A program made the position numbers and the translations under genes. Below, in pieces: positions 33,667 to 44,200 of a stretch of 64,000 nucleotides of DNA. A model generated the notes under the pieces. That model saw only the letters and a list, made by a program, of their open reading frames with translations. It did not search any database and was not told the DNA's origin. The stretch is taken from assembly GCA_002396085.1 (NCBI GenBank), contig DGWI01000015.1, forward strand, positions 30,214-94,213. The letters run 5' to 3'. The DNA is from Porphyromonadaceae bacterium UBA4262. Its GTDB lineage: Bacteria; Bacteroidota; Bacteroidia; Bacteroidales; Muribaculaceae. The first letter of the stretch is position 1, and each line of letters begins with the position of its first letter.

Positions 33667-34547
33667 TAATGGATACAGGTCCCCGGAGCGGTGAGATTGA
33701 ACGTGTTCTTGACCCACACGGGGATACTCAACTCGGCCACAGGGCGCAGCGTGGGCGGATAGATGACCTTGGCACCGGCATCACACAGTTCCTGTGCCTG
33801 GGCGTAGGTCATCGCGGGCAGCAGTTGGGCATCAGCGTGCTTGCGAGGATCCTTGTCATAGAAGCCGTCAACGTCGGTCCAGATTTCGAGACACTCGGCA
33901 TGCAGAGCGGCTGCAATGAGCGCAGCAGTATAGTCGCTGCCACCACGCCCCAGATTGGTCTTGAAGTGCTCGTCGGCATCATCGGCAATGAAACCTTGCA
34001 CCACATGGATGCCTTCGACCGTGGGCCACTCGTTGGCAATCAGTTGGCGTGTGAGATCGGCCTCTAGCGCATGACTACCGTCACACTCACGCGTCTTGAT
34101 GAAGTTAGGCGCAAAGTGTGGCACAGCACCCTCAATCATGCACGACACGATGGCACTCGACATCACCTCGCCATGACACACGATGGCATCGGCCAGTCGC
34201 TGCTGATCCACAGCGGGCAACTCACGATTTAATGCCAATGTGCCATAGAACGAGCGCAGATTAGCGATAAACTGCTCGACGATGGCATTGCATTGCCCTT
34301 GCATGGGCTGTGGCACCACACCTGCGATGACATCGCGATGCCGTTGTGCCACCTGCTCAAGGATGGATTCATAGTTATTGCTTCCGCTCTGTGCCAGACG
34401 GGTCATCTCGATGAGCTGATTGGTCACGCCACCCAGTGCCGACACGACCACTATGACAGGTTGCGACTGCGATGTCACAATTTGTTTCACATTCAGCAGG
34501 CTCTCGACCGAGCCCACGCTGGTTCCACCAAATTTCAGTACCTTCAC
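33666..34547 (-). CDS. lysC: Aspartokinase catalytic domain without regulatory domains
   Basis: The 293-residue product starts at a GTG (VKVLKFGGTSVGSVESLL). Further upstream the frame translates repeats and is rejected. All kinase motifs are present: KFGGTSVG, VVVSALGGVTN, SHALEADLTRQL, GRGGSDYTAALIAAAL and IWTDVDGFYDKDPR. The protein ends at GTCIH, just where ACT domains begin in LysC and in the AK-HSD fusion (ThrA) of Bacteroidetes, so both ACT domains and the dehydrogenase are absent. It phosphorylates aspartate and would lack allosteric control by end products. The downstream 100 nt are AATTAAG repeats with no remnant of the missing part. Confidence 0.88.
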   Translation of the reverse strand: MKVLKFGGTSVGSVESLLNVKQIVTSQSQPVIVVVSALGGVTNQLIEMTRLAQSGSNNYESILEQVAQRHRDVIAGVVPQPMQGQCNAIVEQFIANLRSFYGTLALNRELPAVDQQRLADAIVCHGEVMSSAIVSCMIEGAVPHFAPNFIKTRECDGSHALEADLTRQLIANEWPTVEGIHVVQGFIADDADEHFKTNLGRGGSDYTAALIAAALHAECLEIWTDVDGFYDKDPRKHADAQLLPAMTYAQAQELCDAGAKVIYPPTLRPVAELSIPVWVKNTFNLTAPGTCIH

Positions 34548-34568
34548 CTTGAAATAATTAAAAATTGA

Positions 34569-34611
34569 CAATAATTCTAGAACTTCTAGATATTCTAGAA
34601 CATCTAGAGTA
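34569..34611 (+). repeat. Short-word repeat, TTCTAGAACATCTAGA type
   Basis: Four imperfect ctaga-centred palindromic words (attctagaacttctagatattctagaacatctagag) lie upstream of the aspartokinase gene. Confidence 0.75.
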
Positions 34612-34642
34612 ATATATAACGTAAAAAAACGCACTATATTAC

Positions 34643-34671
34643 AAAAAAGTGCGCCCCTAATGGGGACGCAC
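34643..34671 (-). terminator. Terminator of the gene ending at 34697
   Basis: The stem gtgcgcccc / ggggacgcac, with one mismatch or bulge, is followed on the minus strand by TTTTTT. Confidence 0.8.
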
Positions 34672-34696
34672 CTTTAAGTTATGCTCTAGCAAGAAA

Positions 34697-36571
34697 TTAC
34701 TTGCCCAGCATCAGGTTGATGACGTTGTTGACATCGGTGATATCGATAACACCATTACTATCGGTATCGGCAGCAGGAACCATAGCGGCCTTGCCCAGCA
34801 TCATGTTGATGACATTGTTCACATCGGTGATATCAACAACACCATTACCGTCGGTGTCGCCAATCATGATCTGCTGGCCACCCTCACCCTGCTTGAAGGT
34901 GTAGATAATCTTGGCACCGTGGAAGCCAAAGCGAACCTTAGCCTCGCGACCCTGAACGCCCTCGGGCAGAGGAGCGCAAGTGACGTGAGCGTCAACTGCA
35001 CCTGCATAATCGCCAGTGGCATCGGTCAGCGAGATGGTCAGCCAGTCGGGCAGGTCGCTGCCATCCTCAAGGGTGACAGTGAACTGGTCGGCAGTAGCAG
35101 TAACGCCGTCCGAAACAACACCATAGAGGGATACGCCATCATACTGATCAGCAAACATGTACTTGCCACCCTCGTTGGGGAAGGTGTACTCGCCAGTCTC
35201 ATCAACGAAGTTGTAGATGAGGAAGGGCAGATCAATGTCCATGAAGATCGAAGGACCACTGTGCATGCCAGTGCCATTGACGAAGAAGTTGTTCAGACCA
35301 ACACAATTGACAATAACGTCATCCTGCATGCTCACCTGGAAGGTAGTCTCACCATAACCCTCATCCTCCTCATCGTTGGTGATCAAGAACGAGAAGCCGG
35401 TGCACTGCTCCACCTCATAACCACTGATGACAATGAGGATGGGGAAGTCGATCTCGGGAGTTACCTGATAGCTCATGTCGAGCTCAGGATCATACTCCTC
35501 AAGGTCAAAGGTCATGATAGCATCACCATCGCGAAGGATTTGGTTGGTGATGGTGTAAGTACCGCTAGCAATCAGGTGCTCGTCATCGAGCACGGCAGGA
35601 TCAATCTGAGTCTGCTCATCCTCGGGCATGACAGGCATCTCATCCAGACGATAGACACGGCAAGTGAGGTCAAACTCGCCAGAACCACTAATAGCGGTAG
35701 CCCAAGCAACAACATGCTTCAAGATGTAGGGCTGAGCGGGCTTCTCAACACCGAGAGCAACACCGTTCCAAGCAGTCTTACCGAAGTCACCATTCCAGTT
35801 ACGACCGAACCAGAAGCCATTGCGATCCTGTGCAGGGTCATCGTCGGAAAGTTCAGGATCATAGTCAGGACCACATGCACCTGAGTAGTAAGTCCAGCCA
35901 AATTTCGAGGTCAACTCACGGTTAGACGAACCATAGTAGTGGGGGCTAGCCAAGAAGAACGATGCACCAGCCTCAGTATTAGGATCGGCAGCATCAGTAA
36001 AGTTGATCACAGCAGCAGTCGAGCCATCGAAGGGACCAGCCTCAATTGCGCCTGTCTGATTGTTAAGGCGGACACCACGGGTGCAAGTATAGCTAGAACC
36101 ATTGGTCAAGTCGAGACGCGGAGTCATCTCCAACTCATAGCCGAAGCTCTGAGTGAAGTCGGTCACCTCATTAGTAGTCAAGGTGTCGCGTGACGAAGTC
36201 TCATTGTTGAAAATTGAATAAGTCCAAGTGTTGCCGGTGGTTGAACCCGTCGAGACATTGGTGAAAGTCAGATCCTGATAAGGCTTAGCCAGCAGATAGG
36301 GCATGGGCCAGCTATAACCTGCATCATCCATGCAGACATAGAATGTGCCCTGCGGACGCAGATACTTAGCGGCATTAGCACCAATCTTCTTGCCCTTGGC
36401 AACCACAGCCTGTCCAGGCTGAGCCTGCTGAGCAACCTTGTGCTGAGCTTGACCAATCATCTGAGTCATAGCAGCAGTCAACTTCATTCCGTCAAACTTC
36501 GGAGTGCGCAATTGTGCACCGGCAGATACAGCCGTCAGTGCAGCAAGAGCGATAAGTAAACTCTTTTTCAT
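34697..36571 (-). CDS. Secreted protein with BACON-like domain and C-terminal dockerin pair
   Basis: The 624-residue product has a signal peptide (1-19, ending SAGAQ). A central region (about 70-450) shows no family I can name; it contains Tyr/Gly-rich blocks such as FFLASPHYYGSSNREL. Residues about 455-568 resemble a BACON domain (NEGGKYMFADQYDG, LPDWLTISLTDATGD, EAKVRFGFHGAKIIYTFKQG). The C-terminus (about 569-624) is a dockerin pair (DTDGNGVVDITD, DTDSNGVIDITD) ending MLGK. It follows the SusC-SusD operon on the same strand but after a hairpin, so it may depend on read-through or on its own promoter. It is likely an exported partner of that locus; substrate unknown. Confidence 0.82.
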   Translation of the reverse strand: MKKSLLIALAALTAVSAGAQLRTPKFDGMKLTAAMTQMIGQAQHKVAQQAQPGQAVVAKGKKIGANAAKYLRPQGTFYVCMDDAGYSWPMPYLLAKPYQDLTFTNVSTGSTTGNTWTYSIFNNETSSRDTLTTNEVTDFTQSFGYELEMTPRLDLTNGSSYTCTRGVRLNNQTGAIEAGPFDGSTAAVINFTDAADPNTEAGASFFLASPHYYGSSNRELTSKFGWTYYSGACGPDYDPELSDDDPAQDRNGFWFGRNWNGDFGKTAWNGVALGVEKPAQPYILKHVVAWATAISGSGEFDLTCRVYRLDEMPVMPEDEQTQIDPAVLDDEHLIASGTYTITNQILRDGDAIMTFDLEEYDPELDMSYQVTPEIDFPILIVISGYEVEQCTGFSFLITNDEEDEGYGETTFQVSMQDDVIVNCVGLNNFFVNGTGMHSGPSIFMDIDLPFLIYNFVDETGEYTFPNEGGKYMFADQYDGVSLYGVVSDGVTATADQFTVTLEDGSDLPDWLTISLTDATGDYAGAVDAHVTCAPLPEGVQGREAKVRFGFHGAKIIYTFKQGEGGQQIMIGDTDGNGVVDITDVNNVINMMLGKAAMVPAADTDSNGVIDITDVNNVINLMLGK

Positions 36572-36632
36572 CTGATTAAAAATTAAAAGTTAATAAAAAA
36601 ATTAGAAATTATAACTCATAAGATTATTTTAC

Positions 36633-36675
36633 TTTAGGCCACCCGATGCCGCTGCACAGCATCAGGTGGCCTAAA
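36633..36675 (-). terminator. Hairpin after the DUF4302 gene
   Basis: A 17-bp stem (36633-36649 with 36659-36675, one mismatch) encloses a 9-nt loop. On the minus strand only a weak T-rich stretch follows (gtaaaataatc), so it may attenuate rather than stop transcription. Confidence 0.65.
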
Positions 36676-36678
36676 GGA

Positions 36679-38106
36679 TTATCGCACTGTGAATTCCATC
36701 GTGCTAGAACCGTCACCAGAAGGTGCCAACTTCAGCGTCGTTGGCGACAGCAGGTTTTCGGCCGTAATCGTGAACTTCTTGCCATCAATCATAGCGATGA
36801 AATCGCGAATTGATGCCAAAGCATTGAGCAGGTTACGACCAGCAGTCGTTGTCGCGTCATCAAGCACCATAGAAACCTGATCCTCGCCCTCGCATGTGGG
36901 CACAAGCGGCAAAATAATGCTGGTGTAAGCACCCGGCTTCATCTGCACCTTAACCACCATAGCATAACTCAAGAATGGCACCTTGGGGTTGACCAGTGCA
37001 ACCTGGTTGTAGGAAATCGAGTCAAGACGTGCGATGTAAATCTCGTTCAGGGCACGAGTTGACTTGTTGACCTCGGTAATCATCGCCTGATAGGCAGCAG
37101 CAAAGTCACCCGTCAAACCCGAAGGTTGCAACGTCCAGCCATGCACATACTTGGTTGTGTCAAGTTCACACTTGCGCACAGTGTTGTAGTTGAACATCAC
37201 ATCGGTGTTGAGATAACCGGCATCAACGGTGATGGCAGGATTCTCGACGCAACGCAGTGTACCCTTGTCGCCGAGCACAAAACGCTGAACTGTGTAGCCA
37301 CCGGCATCATAGGGATTCATCAGCGCAAAGCCATCGTGGTTAACAATAGCATTATGCGTGGTCTCATACGAGATACGGTCTTTGTCAAAATCCCACATAG
37401 TGACAATCTGTGTCGATCCGTTCATGATAGCATAACGCTTGTCATTCGGCAGATTCATGAACACCATGGGCACCTTGGGATGGAAGAACGAGTCGGCCAT
37501 AGCAGTGACATAATTCATGTAGATCTGATCATCGACATTGGCATCAACGCGAGTCATGATCATCTTGATTTCGCGCTTCTTACCCTCGATGTAGAGCGTA
37601 TCATTGCTATACTTCATCAAGTCAAACTCGTAGTCACCCTCGTGGCCTGTACCACTCTCATCCGTGCCATTCTCGGTATAGGGAGGAATGTCGTAAGGAC
37701 TGGCGAAAATGTGGAACACCGGGTTATAAGAGTTGAAAGACAGAACAGGACCGTTATCTGCAACCACCTCCCAGAGCGAGGTTTGGCTAGCATAGACTTT
37801 GGCGCCGGTCGAGAGCGGGTCAAGCTCGTAACCAATGTACTCGTTCTGGCCCGAAATGGTCACCTGACCGTTCTTGTTAAAGGTCATCAGGTAGACGTAG
37901 CCATGCTCGTCGCTGTTGGCATAGTACTCCATCTGCCACTTGCCGCCCTCGGCGGTAAGAATGTCAGAATAATACACTTTAGCGTCGTCAAGGCGCTCAG
38001 ATGCCGACTTGTCGAAGATGTCCTCCTCCTCGTTCTTTAAGCACGAGGTAAGCATCACCGAAGCACCCAGCAACATTAACGCGCCATATACTTGAAACTT
38101 TTTCAT
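36679..38106 (-). CDS. DUF4302-type surface lipoprotein
   Basis: The 475-residue product has a lipobox (MLTSC, Cys at about residue 22) followed by acidic residues (LKNEEED), which fits a surface-exposed lipoprotein signal in Bacteroidetes. The opening DAKVYYSDILTAEGGKWQME with the YLMTFNKNGQVTI segment matches DUF4302 proteins, which accompany SusC/SusD and zinc metallohydrolase lipoproteins. Function is unknown; substrate capture beside the SusC channel is a reasonable inference. It starts 30 nt after the metallohydrolase gene. Confidence 0.85.
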   Translation of the reverse strand: MKKFQVYGALMLLGASVMLTSCLKNEEEDIFDKSASERLDDAKVYYSDILTAEGGKWQMEYYANSDEHGYVYLMTFNKNGQVTISGQNEYIGYELDPLSTGAKVYASQTSLWEVVADNGPVLSFNSYNPVFHIFASPYDIPPYTENGTDESGTGHEGDYEFDLMKYSNDTLYIEGKKREIKMIMTRVDANVDDQIYMNYVTAMADSFFHPKVPMVFMNLPNDKRYAIMNGSTQIVTMWDFDKDRISYETTHNAIVNHDGFALMNPYDAGGYTVQRFVLGDKGTLRCVENPAITVDAGYLNTDVMFNYNTVRKCELDTTKYVHGWTLQPSGLTGDFAAAYQAMITEVNKSTRALNEIYIARLDSISYNQVALVNPKVPFLSYAMVVKVQMKPGAYTSIILPLVPTCEGEDQVSMVLDDATTTAGRNLLNALASIRDFIAMIDGKKFTITAENLLSPTTLKLAPSGDGSSTMEFTVR

Positions 38107-38136
38107 GTCAATATATCTCTAAAATAGGTTCAACAA

Positions 38137-39402
38137 TCAGTTGGTGATATCGGTAATCTGCTTTCGCAAATCAGCAATGTTATAGTTGCGTTGACGCCAT
38201 TGTACTTCCTCACGGATGGCATCCAGGTCAATGCCCCAGTCGTCGGCAAGCCACTTGCGAGCGATATTGAGCTTCTGCAGGATAATCGAACGTCCGTCAA
38301 TCTCGTCCTCGTCCTCAACAGGATAAACCTTGATGGGAATCAACTTGCCACTTGCATCGACAACAAGACCCGGATTGGTCGTTGACACACGGAAGCCATT
38401 AGCATCAAGCTGATTGATGATCATCTCACCCTCGATAGTATAAGTCGTGTCGTTGACATAGGGTGTCACAGCCTTCTGATATGCACCAGTCGACATGTTT
38501 CCGGCCTCGTCGGTAACAACGCTGCTCTCGCGGATGTAGCGCTTAGTATCGTCGCTTGCCTGATTGTTGTCGTAGTAGTAGAAGCAGAACCAGTCATCGG
38601 TAGTGTCCGACACATAGTTAAACCATCCACGACTAGCCAGGTCGAGTGCACGATTCCACTGAGCATCGGTCATTGTGATATAGCATGAGACCGTCTCGGC
38701 AAAGTCCTCACGATAGTCGCTCGAAGCATACTTAGTAATGAAACCCAGAGAGTTGACCACACCACCCTCAGCGTCACCACGGCTAGACCAGTTGCTGGCA
38801 TCGTAACGGCCAACCGACAGACGATTGAACTCGGTGGGATAGTTCTTCTTCTGGTGCAGGATGTGGGTGTACTCGTGATGCATGGTGTGCAGTGCACCGT
38901 CATTCAATCTCTGGAAGTCATACACATTCAGTCGATTGACATTGAACAATGTCACCTTGACACCGCCCTCGGCCAGACCGACGGTCTCACTACCCGTGTT
39001 GGGGTTGAGGGCTGCCGAGCCAACCAATTGCAGCACGCGGGGCGAGGTCTCCTTGAGCAGGTCCTTACCGGCAATCTTATCGTAAACATCAAACCACAAG
39101 TACTTGGTCAGCAGAGCGAGGTCAACAGCCTTGTCATAGTCGGCAGGAACCAAGTTGTAGTTCATATCGGCATCAATGTCGGCCAACTTATAGTTAAACT
39201 TGACATTATAAGGCTCAAGATAATTCTTCTGCAGCCACAAGTCGAACTTGTAGGTGTAGGCCGAGGGATCCAACTCATCGGTAATCTCAGGGAAGATGGT
39301 GTCTCCCAGCTTGTCATCGCTGCACGAACTCATGGGCAGCAAGGCCACTGATGACAAGAGCAGAGCAGAAATATATAATTTAACTGATTTCATAGTAGTC
39401 AT
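38137..39402 (-). CDS. Substrate-import-associated zinc metallohydrolase lipoprotein
   Basis: The 421-residue product has a lipobox (LLPMSSC, Cys27) and the zinc motif H176-E-Y-T-H180 (LHTMHHEYTHILHQKKNYP). A downstream Glu/Asp-rich segment (DYREDFAETVSCYI) may provide a third ligand. It matches the lipoprotein HExxH family regularly encoded next to SusC/SusD and DUF4302 genes. It probably cleaves a peptide or protein-linked substrate at the cell surface before import. It lies 16 nt after the SusD gene and 30 nt before the DUF4302 gene. The Met four codons downstream is an alternative start. Confidence 0.88.
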   Translation of the reverse strand: MTTMKSVKLYISALLLSSVALLPMSSCSDDKLGDTIFPEITDELDPSAYTYKFDLWLQKNYLEPYNVKFNYKLADIDADMNYNLVPADYDKAVDLALLTKYLWFDVYDKIAGKDLLKETSPRVLQLVGSAALNPNTGSETVGLAEGGVKVTLFNVNRLNVYDFQRLNDGALHTMHHEYTHILHQKKNYPTEFNRLSVGRYDASNWSSRGDAEGGVVNSLGFITKYASSDYREDFAETVSCYITMTDAQWNRALDLASRGWFNYVSDTTDDWFCFYYYDNNQASDDTKRYIRESSVVTDEAGNMSTGAYQKAVTPYVNDTTYTIEGEMIINQLDANGFRVSTTNPGLVVDASGKLIPIKVYPVEDEDEIDGRSIILQKLNIARKWLADDWGIDLDAIREEVQWRQRNYNIADLRKQITDITN

Positions 39403-39418
39403 TTGATATTAACAATGA

Positions 39419-41263
39419 TTATTCCTGAACAGGCACGATATAAGCCGAAGTGTCCTCAACCTTAGCGTCAACAGGTGACTCAGCACGCTTGTTAGGCTCG
39501 AAACCGGCAACAATCGTCTGATAAGGAATCTGGATAGCATAGCGCTTGTCGAGCTTCTCCAGCTTGTAGGTGAAGGTGTCATCACCACGGCGCACGGTGT
39601 GGCGAATCTCAAGGCCGAAGCGCTTGATGTCAAGCCAACGCATACCCGTGTGAACAAGTTCCATACGGCGGAAGTGCTGCACACACTGCAGATAAGGCAA
39701 CTTCTCGGGAGTGAGTTTCCATGAATCCATGACTTGTCCGCTGTTGGCCACGACTTTGCCAGTCTCGTCAATGTCGTAGTGCTTGGGAGTTGCGCAGACC
39801 TCATCGATGTGGATGGGCTTAGCAATACCGAAGTTATAGTTCAGCGGGTCATTTTCATTCTGAAGATTAACATCGTTCATACTGTTGGTGTAGAAACGAT
39901 TAATCAGACTCATCGTCAACTCACGGTAAGCACTGGTCTGGTTGAGGTTGTTGCGATGGTTCTCATCCCAAGTGTGCAAGTCGGCAAAGCCCTCGTTCAA
40001 CATACCCATCATGATGTAGGCCTCGGCACGAACCAACAGAGTCTCCTCGGCGGTGAACTCTGCACGAATCTCGTGGCAGTAGCCAATGCCGGCCAACTTA
40101 TCGGTGTACTCAAACTGCTCGAAGCAGTTGCCTGCATAGTAAGTACCGTAGTCAGCACCACCTGCAGTACCGCAGAATCCGTTGTAACTGGGGTTCATCG
40201 AGAATTTCTCGCCGGTGCGAGAGTTGGTATACTTGCAATCTTCCCAAGACGGGCCAGGACCCTGGATGGTTCCACGCTTAGCAACACCGTTGCAAGCAAA
40301 GCGGCCCGAAGAGACGAAGCAACGCCACCAAGTACTGTAACTTGACACAAGCATCCAGTTGCCCGGGCGCTCAATGCTAGTAGCATGACGACCGATGTCA
40401 CTGATGTAGTAGAAATCGTCGTGACGCCAGATGTCGTTGAGCAGAGTAGAGGGGTCAGCACCCTGGAAAGCCTCGTTGGCAAAGTGCACAGCCAAGTTAT
40501 ACTTGCGCTCGAACAGGTAGAAACGAGCAGCAAACGCATTGGCAGCCTGCTTGTTGAAGTGGTACTTGGGCACCTCATAATACAAGTTGTTAATCAGAGG
40601 CAGACCCTCGAGCAGGTCTTTCTCAATCTTCTCATAGAAGTCGGCCAGATTGCCACGCTCATACTGGGGGTTAACCAGTGTCTCGGGCTCAGTGATATAA
40701 GGCAGACCCTGATATTCCTGATTCTGAGCATCAGTTCCGTAAGGCATACAGAAGACTTGTGCCAGCATCCAGTGGTGGAATGCACGCGAGACAAGAGCCT
40801 CACCCTTGACTGCATTCAACTTAGCCTTGTCGTCTTCTGACAGCTCGCCGTTGGCATCAGCACCAGCAGCCTCAAACTCGGCCACACGCTCAAGCACGGC
40901 GTTGCAAACGGCGATAGCGCCATAGCAACCCGACCACACACCCGAGGGAGTGTCGTTGTCATTGGCCTTGTTGACATCCTCCCACGAGAAGAGCTGCTCG
41001 TCGGCCAACGAATAAGCCTTGAGGTTGTAGCGCATACCCGTCTTCAGTGTTGGGGGCGCGTTGTTGTCAACCACATTGTCAGTCGAGAGCTCACACGTCT
41101 GGGCGATGTTGGTGCCCATGTAACCATCAACCATCAGCTGACGCAACTGCTCGACATTCACCAGATAGACGCGGGTGTCAGGAGTCTTGTCCAGGAAGTC
41201 GTTGCACGATGACAACGCCATCAGCAACAAACCCGCAGCAATTGAAAAATATTTTGCTTTCAT
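39419..41263 (-). CDS. SusD/RagB-type outer-membrane nutrient-binding lipoprotein
   Basis: The 614-residue product starts MKAKYFSIAAGLLLMALSSC with a lipobox Cys at residue 20 and continues NDFLDKTPDTRVYLV, the usual SusD opening. It has the TPR-type helices around VCNAVLERVAEFEA and EALVSRAFHHWMLAQVFCMPYG, and a C-terminal HFRRMELVHTGMRWLDIKRFG segment typical of RagB/SusD. It binds a ligand and forms a lid over the SusC channel. It lies 34 nt after the SusC gene. A longer open frame upstream overlaps SusC and is rejected. Confidence 0.93.
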   Translation of the reverse strand: MKAKYFSIAAGLLLMALSSCNDFLDKTPDTRVYLVNVEQLRQLMVDGYMGTNIAQTCELSTDNVVDNNAPPTLKTGMRYNLKAYSLADEQLFSWEDVNKANDNDTPSGVWSGCYGAIAVCNAVLERVAEFEAAGADANGELSEDDKAKLNAVKGEALVSRAFHHWMLAQVFCMPYGTDAQNQEYQGLPYITEPETLVNPQYERGNLADFYEKIEKDLLEGLPLINNLYYEVPKYHFNKQAANAFAARFYLFERKYNLAVHFANEAFQGADPSTLLNDIWRHDDFYYISDIGRHATSIERPGNWMLVSSYSTWWRCFVSSGRFACNGVAKRGTIQGPGPSWEDCKYTNSRTGEKFSMNPSYNGFCGTAGGADYGTYYAGNCFEQFEYTDKLAGIGYCHEIRAEFTAEETLLVRAEAYIMMGMLNEGFADLHTWDENHRNNLNQTSAYRELTMSLINRFYTNSMNDVNLQNENDPLNYNFGIAKPIHIDEVCATPKHYDIDETGKVVANSGQVMDSWKLTPEKLPYLQCVQHFRRMELVHTGMRWLDIKRFGLEIRHTVRRGDDTFTYKLEKLDKRYAIQIPYQTIVAGFEPNKRAESPVDAKVEDTSAYIVPVQE

Positions 41264-41297
41264 ATTGATATTCTTAATGAATTGAGAGTTCAACAAA

Positions 41298-44200
41298 TTA
41301 AAGTCCAAAACGCAGAGTGAAGGTGAACTGCTTGGGGTTGGGCGAAGCCACACCACCACTGTTGAAGAACTCAGGATCGGCACCATTCAGTTTCTTGTCG
41401 GCATAGAGCAGACAGACGTTGGTGGCGGCCAACTTGACCGACGCACTCGACAGACGCAGGTGACGATAGAAACTCTGCGGAATGTTGTAGGTAAGAGCAA
41501 CCTCTTTCAGACGAATGAAACCACCGTCGGCGATGCGGGCAGTACTGTAGTTATAGGCATTGTAGCCATAACCAATGTAGTTATTGATATAAATCTGACG
41601 CAGCGATGCGATGGCGGGAATGTCGGTGTAAGCCTCATCACCCGGCATGACCCAACGGTTCTTGAACTCCTTGGGCATAGCGTCCATGTCGCTGTAGCTC
41701 GACGAGAAGTCGGGAGACAGACGCAGCTTGTTGCCGAACGAGTAGGTCATGAAAATGTTGAGGTTGAAGCCCTTCCAGCTGAAATTGTTGCCAAAGCCAC
41801 CGGTGATGGTTGCATCGACGGGACCTTCATACTTGAGGAAGTCAAGTGCCTGATATTCCTGGAAGTTGATATCCCAAGTGGTGACCTCGTTCTTCTCATT
41901 GATAATTTGGGGCAGACCATGCGAGTCGAGACCGACGAACGGAATCGAGAACACAGCACGGTGGGGATAGCCCTGCAGGGGGAAGCCCGACGACTGCACC
42001 AGGTTGATCACGTTAGAGTGCGACTCAAGCTTGGTGATGTTGGTCTTGGCGTATGAGAACGTCCAGTCGGTGCTCCAGCTGAAGTCGCCCGGCTTGATGG
42101 CCTCAAAGTTCTTGGTCGAAATGGTGAACTCAACACCATGCGAAGCCATCTCGGCAACGTTAGCCCACTTCTGCGACACACCGCCCACAGCCTGGGTGGT
42201 GATGCGGCCAATCAGGTCAAAGTTGTTGCGCTTGTACCAGTCGAAGACCAGGTTGATGCGGTTGTGATAGAAACCGAGGTCAACACCCAGGTCAATCTCA
42301 TGCTTCTTCTCGAAAGTCAACTCCTCGTTGCCCAGACCGCTGAGCGACAGACCCATCTCCTTAGCCTCAGGCTCCTGAGACCACTTGCGGAACGGGTAGT
42401 AAAGTGCCTCGGCATTGGCGTAGCCACGGGGGCCACTCTCACCGGTCAGCGAGTAAGATGCACGCAGCTTGGCGTAGCTCAAGATGGTGTTGCCCTTCCA
42501 CTCCTTGAAGAAAGGCTCCTCATAGATGTTCCATGCAGCCGAAATGTTCCATGTGGGCAGCCAACGGTTCTGAGTGGTCTTACCCATCAGGTTCGAGCCC
42601 TCATAGCGAATGGTTCCGTTGAGCACGTAGCGACCCAGCAAACTATAGTTAGCATTGGCAAAGAATGCAGCTGCGCGGTCGTGACGATTGCTGTTGCTGA
42701 AGTAAGCACCATTCTCCTCGTCCATCTGCTTGAACAACTTGTAGGCCGAGAAAGGCAGGTTTCCCATCTGATAGGCGATGCCCCAGCCCTCGAAGGCCTG
42801 AGCGTGACGCTCGACGTTGCTCGACTCGGCACCGGCATAGATCTGCATCAGGTGCTTGCCACCGAAGTTCTTCATGTATTGTGCAGTGGCACGGAAGTCA
42901 ATCTGTGACATCGAGTTCTTGCTGAACAGCAGGATACCACCCTTGGGCAGCACAGTCTCGGGCAGAGAGTTGGGCACGTCAGGGTCGGTGTAGAGATAAC
43001 GGTTGCTTGAGCGCACGATTGCATCCTCGGGATCGATACCGGCACGGTAAGCCATGGCCTGGTTACTGTTGTCGAGGATGTAGTGGTTCTGCTCGGCGTT
43101 GGTGTAACGATAAGCAGCCAGCAGGTTGATCTCCAGATTCTGGTCTTGCTTCTGGATGGGCTTGATTTGCAACTCGCCCTGGAACTTGACATCGAGCACG
43201 TTGATGTCGATGTAGTTGTTTTCCAGCTCGCGGAAGATATTGAAGTCGGTGTAGTTACGACGATAGGTCAGGTTCGGGTCAAGAGCACGCGAGGTGTTCA
43301 AGGCGAAGCTGTAGGGGTTGATATCGAAACTACGCGAAACCTCACCACTGACCACGTCGACGTTCTGGCTCAGTGTACCCGGAGCGCGCTGCTTGCGGTA
43401 ACTGTCGCTATTCAGAATCTTGATGCGGATCTTGTCGGTCAGGTTATAGATTGCGTTGCTGTTGAAGGTGTAACGCTCGACACGGCTGGTCTTGTACCAT
43501 CCCGGGTCGTTCATCAACGACATCGAGGTGTAGAACGAGCCCTTGTCGGTACCACCCGAGATGCTCACTGCATGGTTCTGCATGACATTGCTGTTGAACA
43601 GCAGGTCGAACCAGTCGGTGTTCATGAACTCGGCCTGACGCAGATAGTCGTTCATGGCGGCGCGAGTGTTGGGCAGACCGAACTCACCGTTGGTGGCGTT
43701 GTACTGGTTCATCAGGTTATACATACGACCGTAGATACCCGTCGACGAACCGTTGACCAGCGAAGCGAACTGCAACCAACCCTTCTGCTCCATCTCCTTG
43801 AAGATGCTCATCTGCTCCTGCGAATTGCTGATGTTGAAGTCGCGATAGTTGGGTTTCAAACGATAGGTGAACTCACCGGTGTAGTTGATTTGGGTGTGGC
43901 CCTTGCGACCGGTCTTGGTGGTGATCACAATCACACCAGCGTTAGCCTTAGCACCGTAGATTGAAGTTGCCGAACCATCCTTCAGGATCTGGAAGCTCTC
44001 GATATCATCGGCGTTCAAGCCAGCCACAGCCGAAGCAATCAGCGTGTTGGCGTCACCCGACGACAGGTCATCGGCACTCACCTCAACGTTGTCCGACAGA
44101 ATCACACCGTCGACCACCCAAAGAGGCTTGGAGTCGCCATAGATAGAAGTTGCACCACGGACGCGGATCTTGGGGGCTGTACCGAAGGTACCTGACACGT

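Noticed and set aside
34548..34634. N-terminal extension of the aspartokinase
   Set aside because: It translates the CTAGA word repeat. The kinase fold begins at KVLKFGGTS next to a GTG.
41264..41386. N-terminal extension of the SusD protein
   Set aside because: It overlaps the end of the SusC gene and precedes a clear lipoprotein signal peptide at MKAKYFS.
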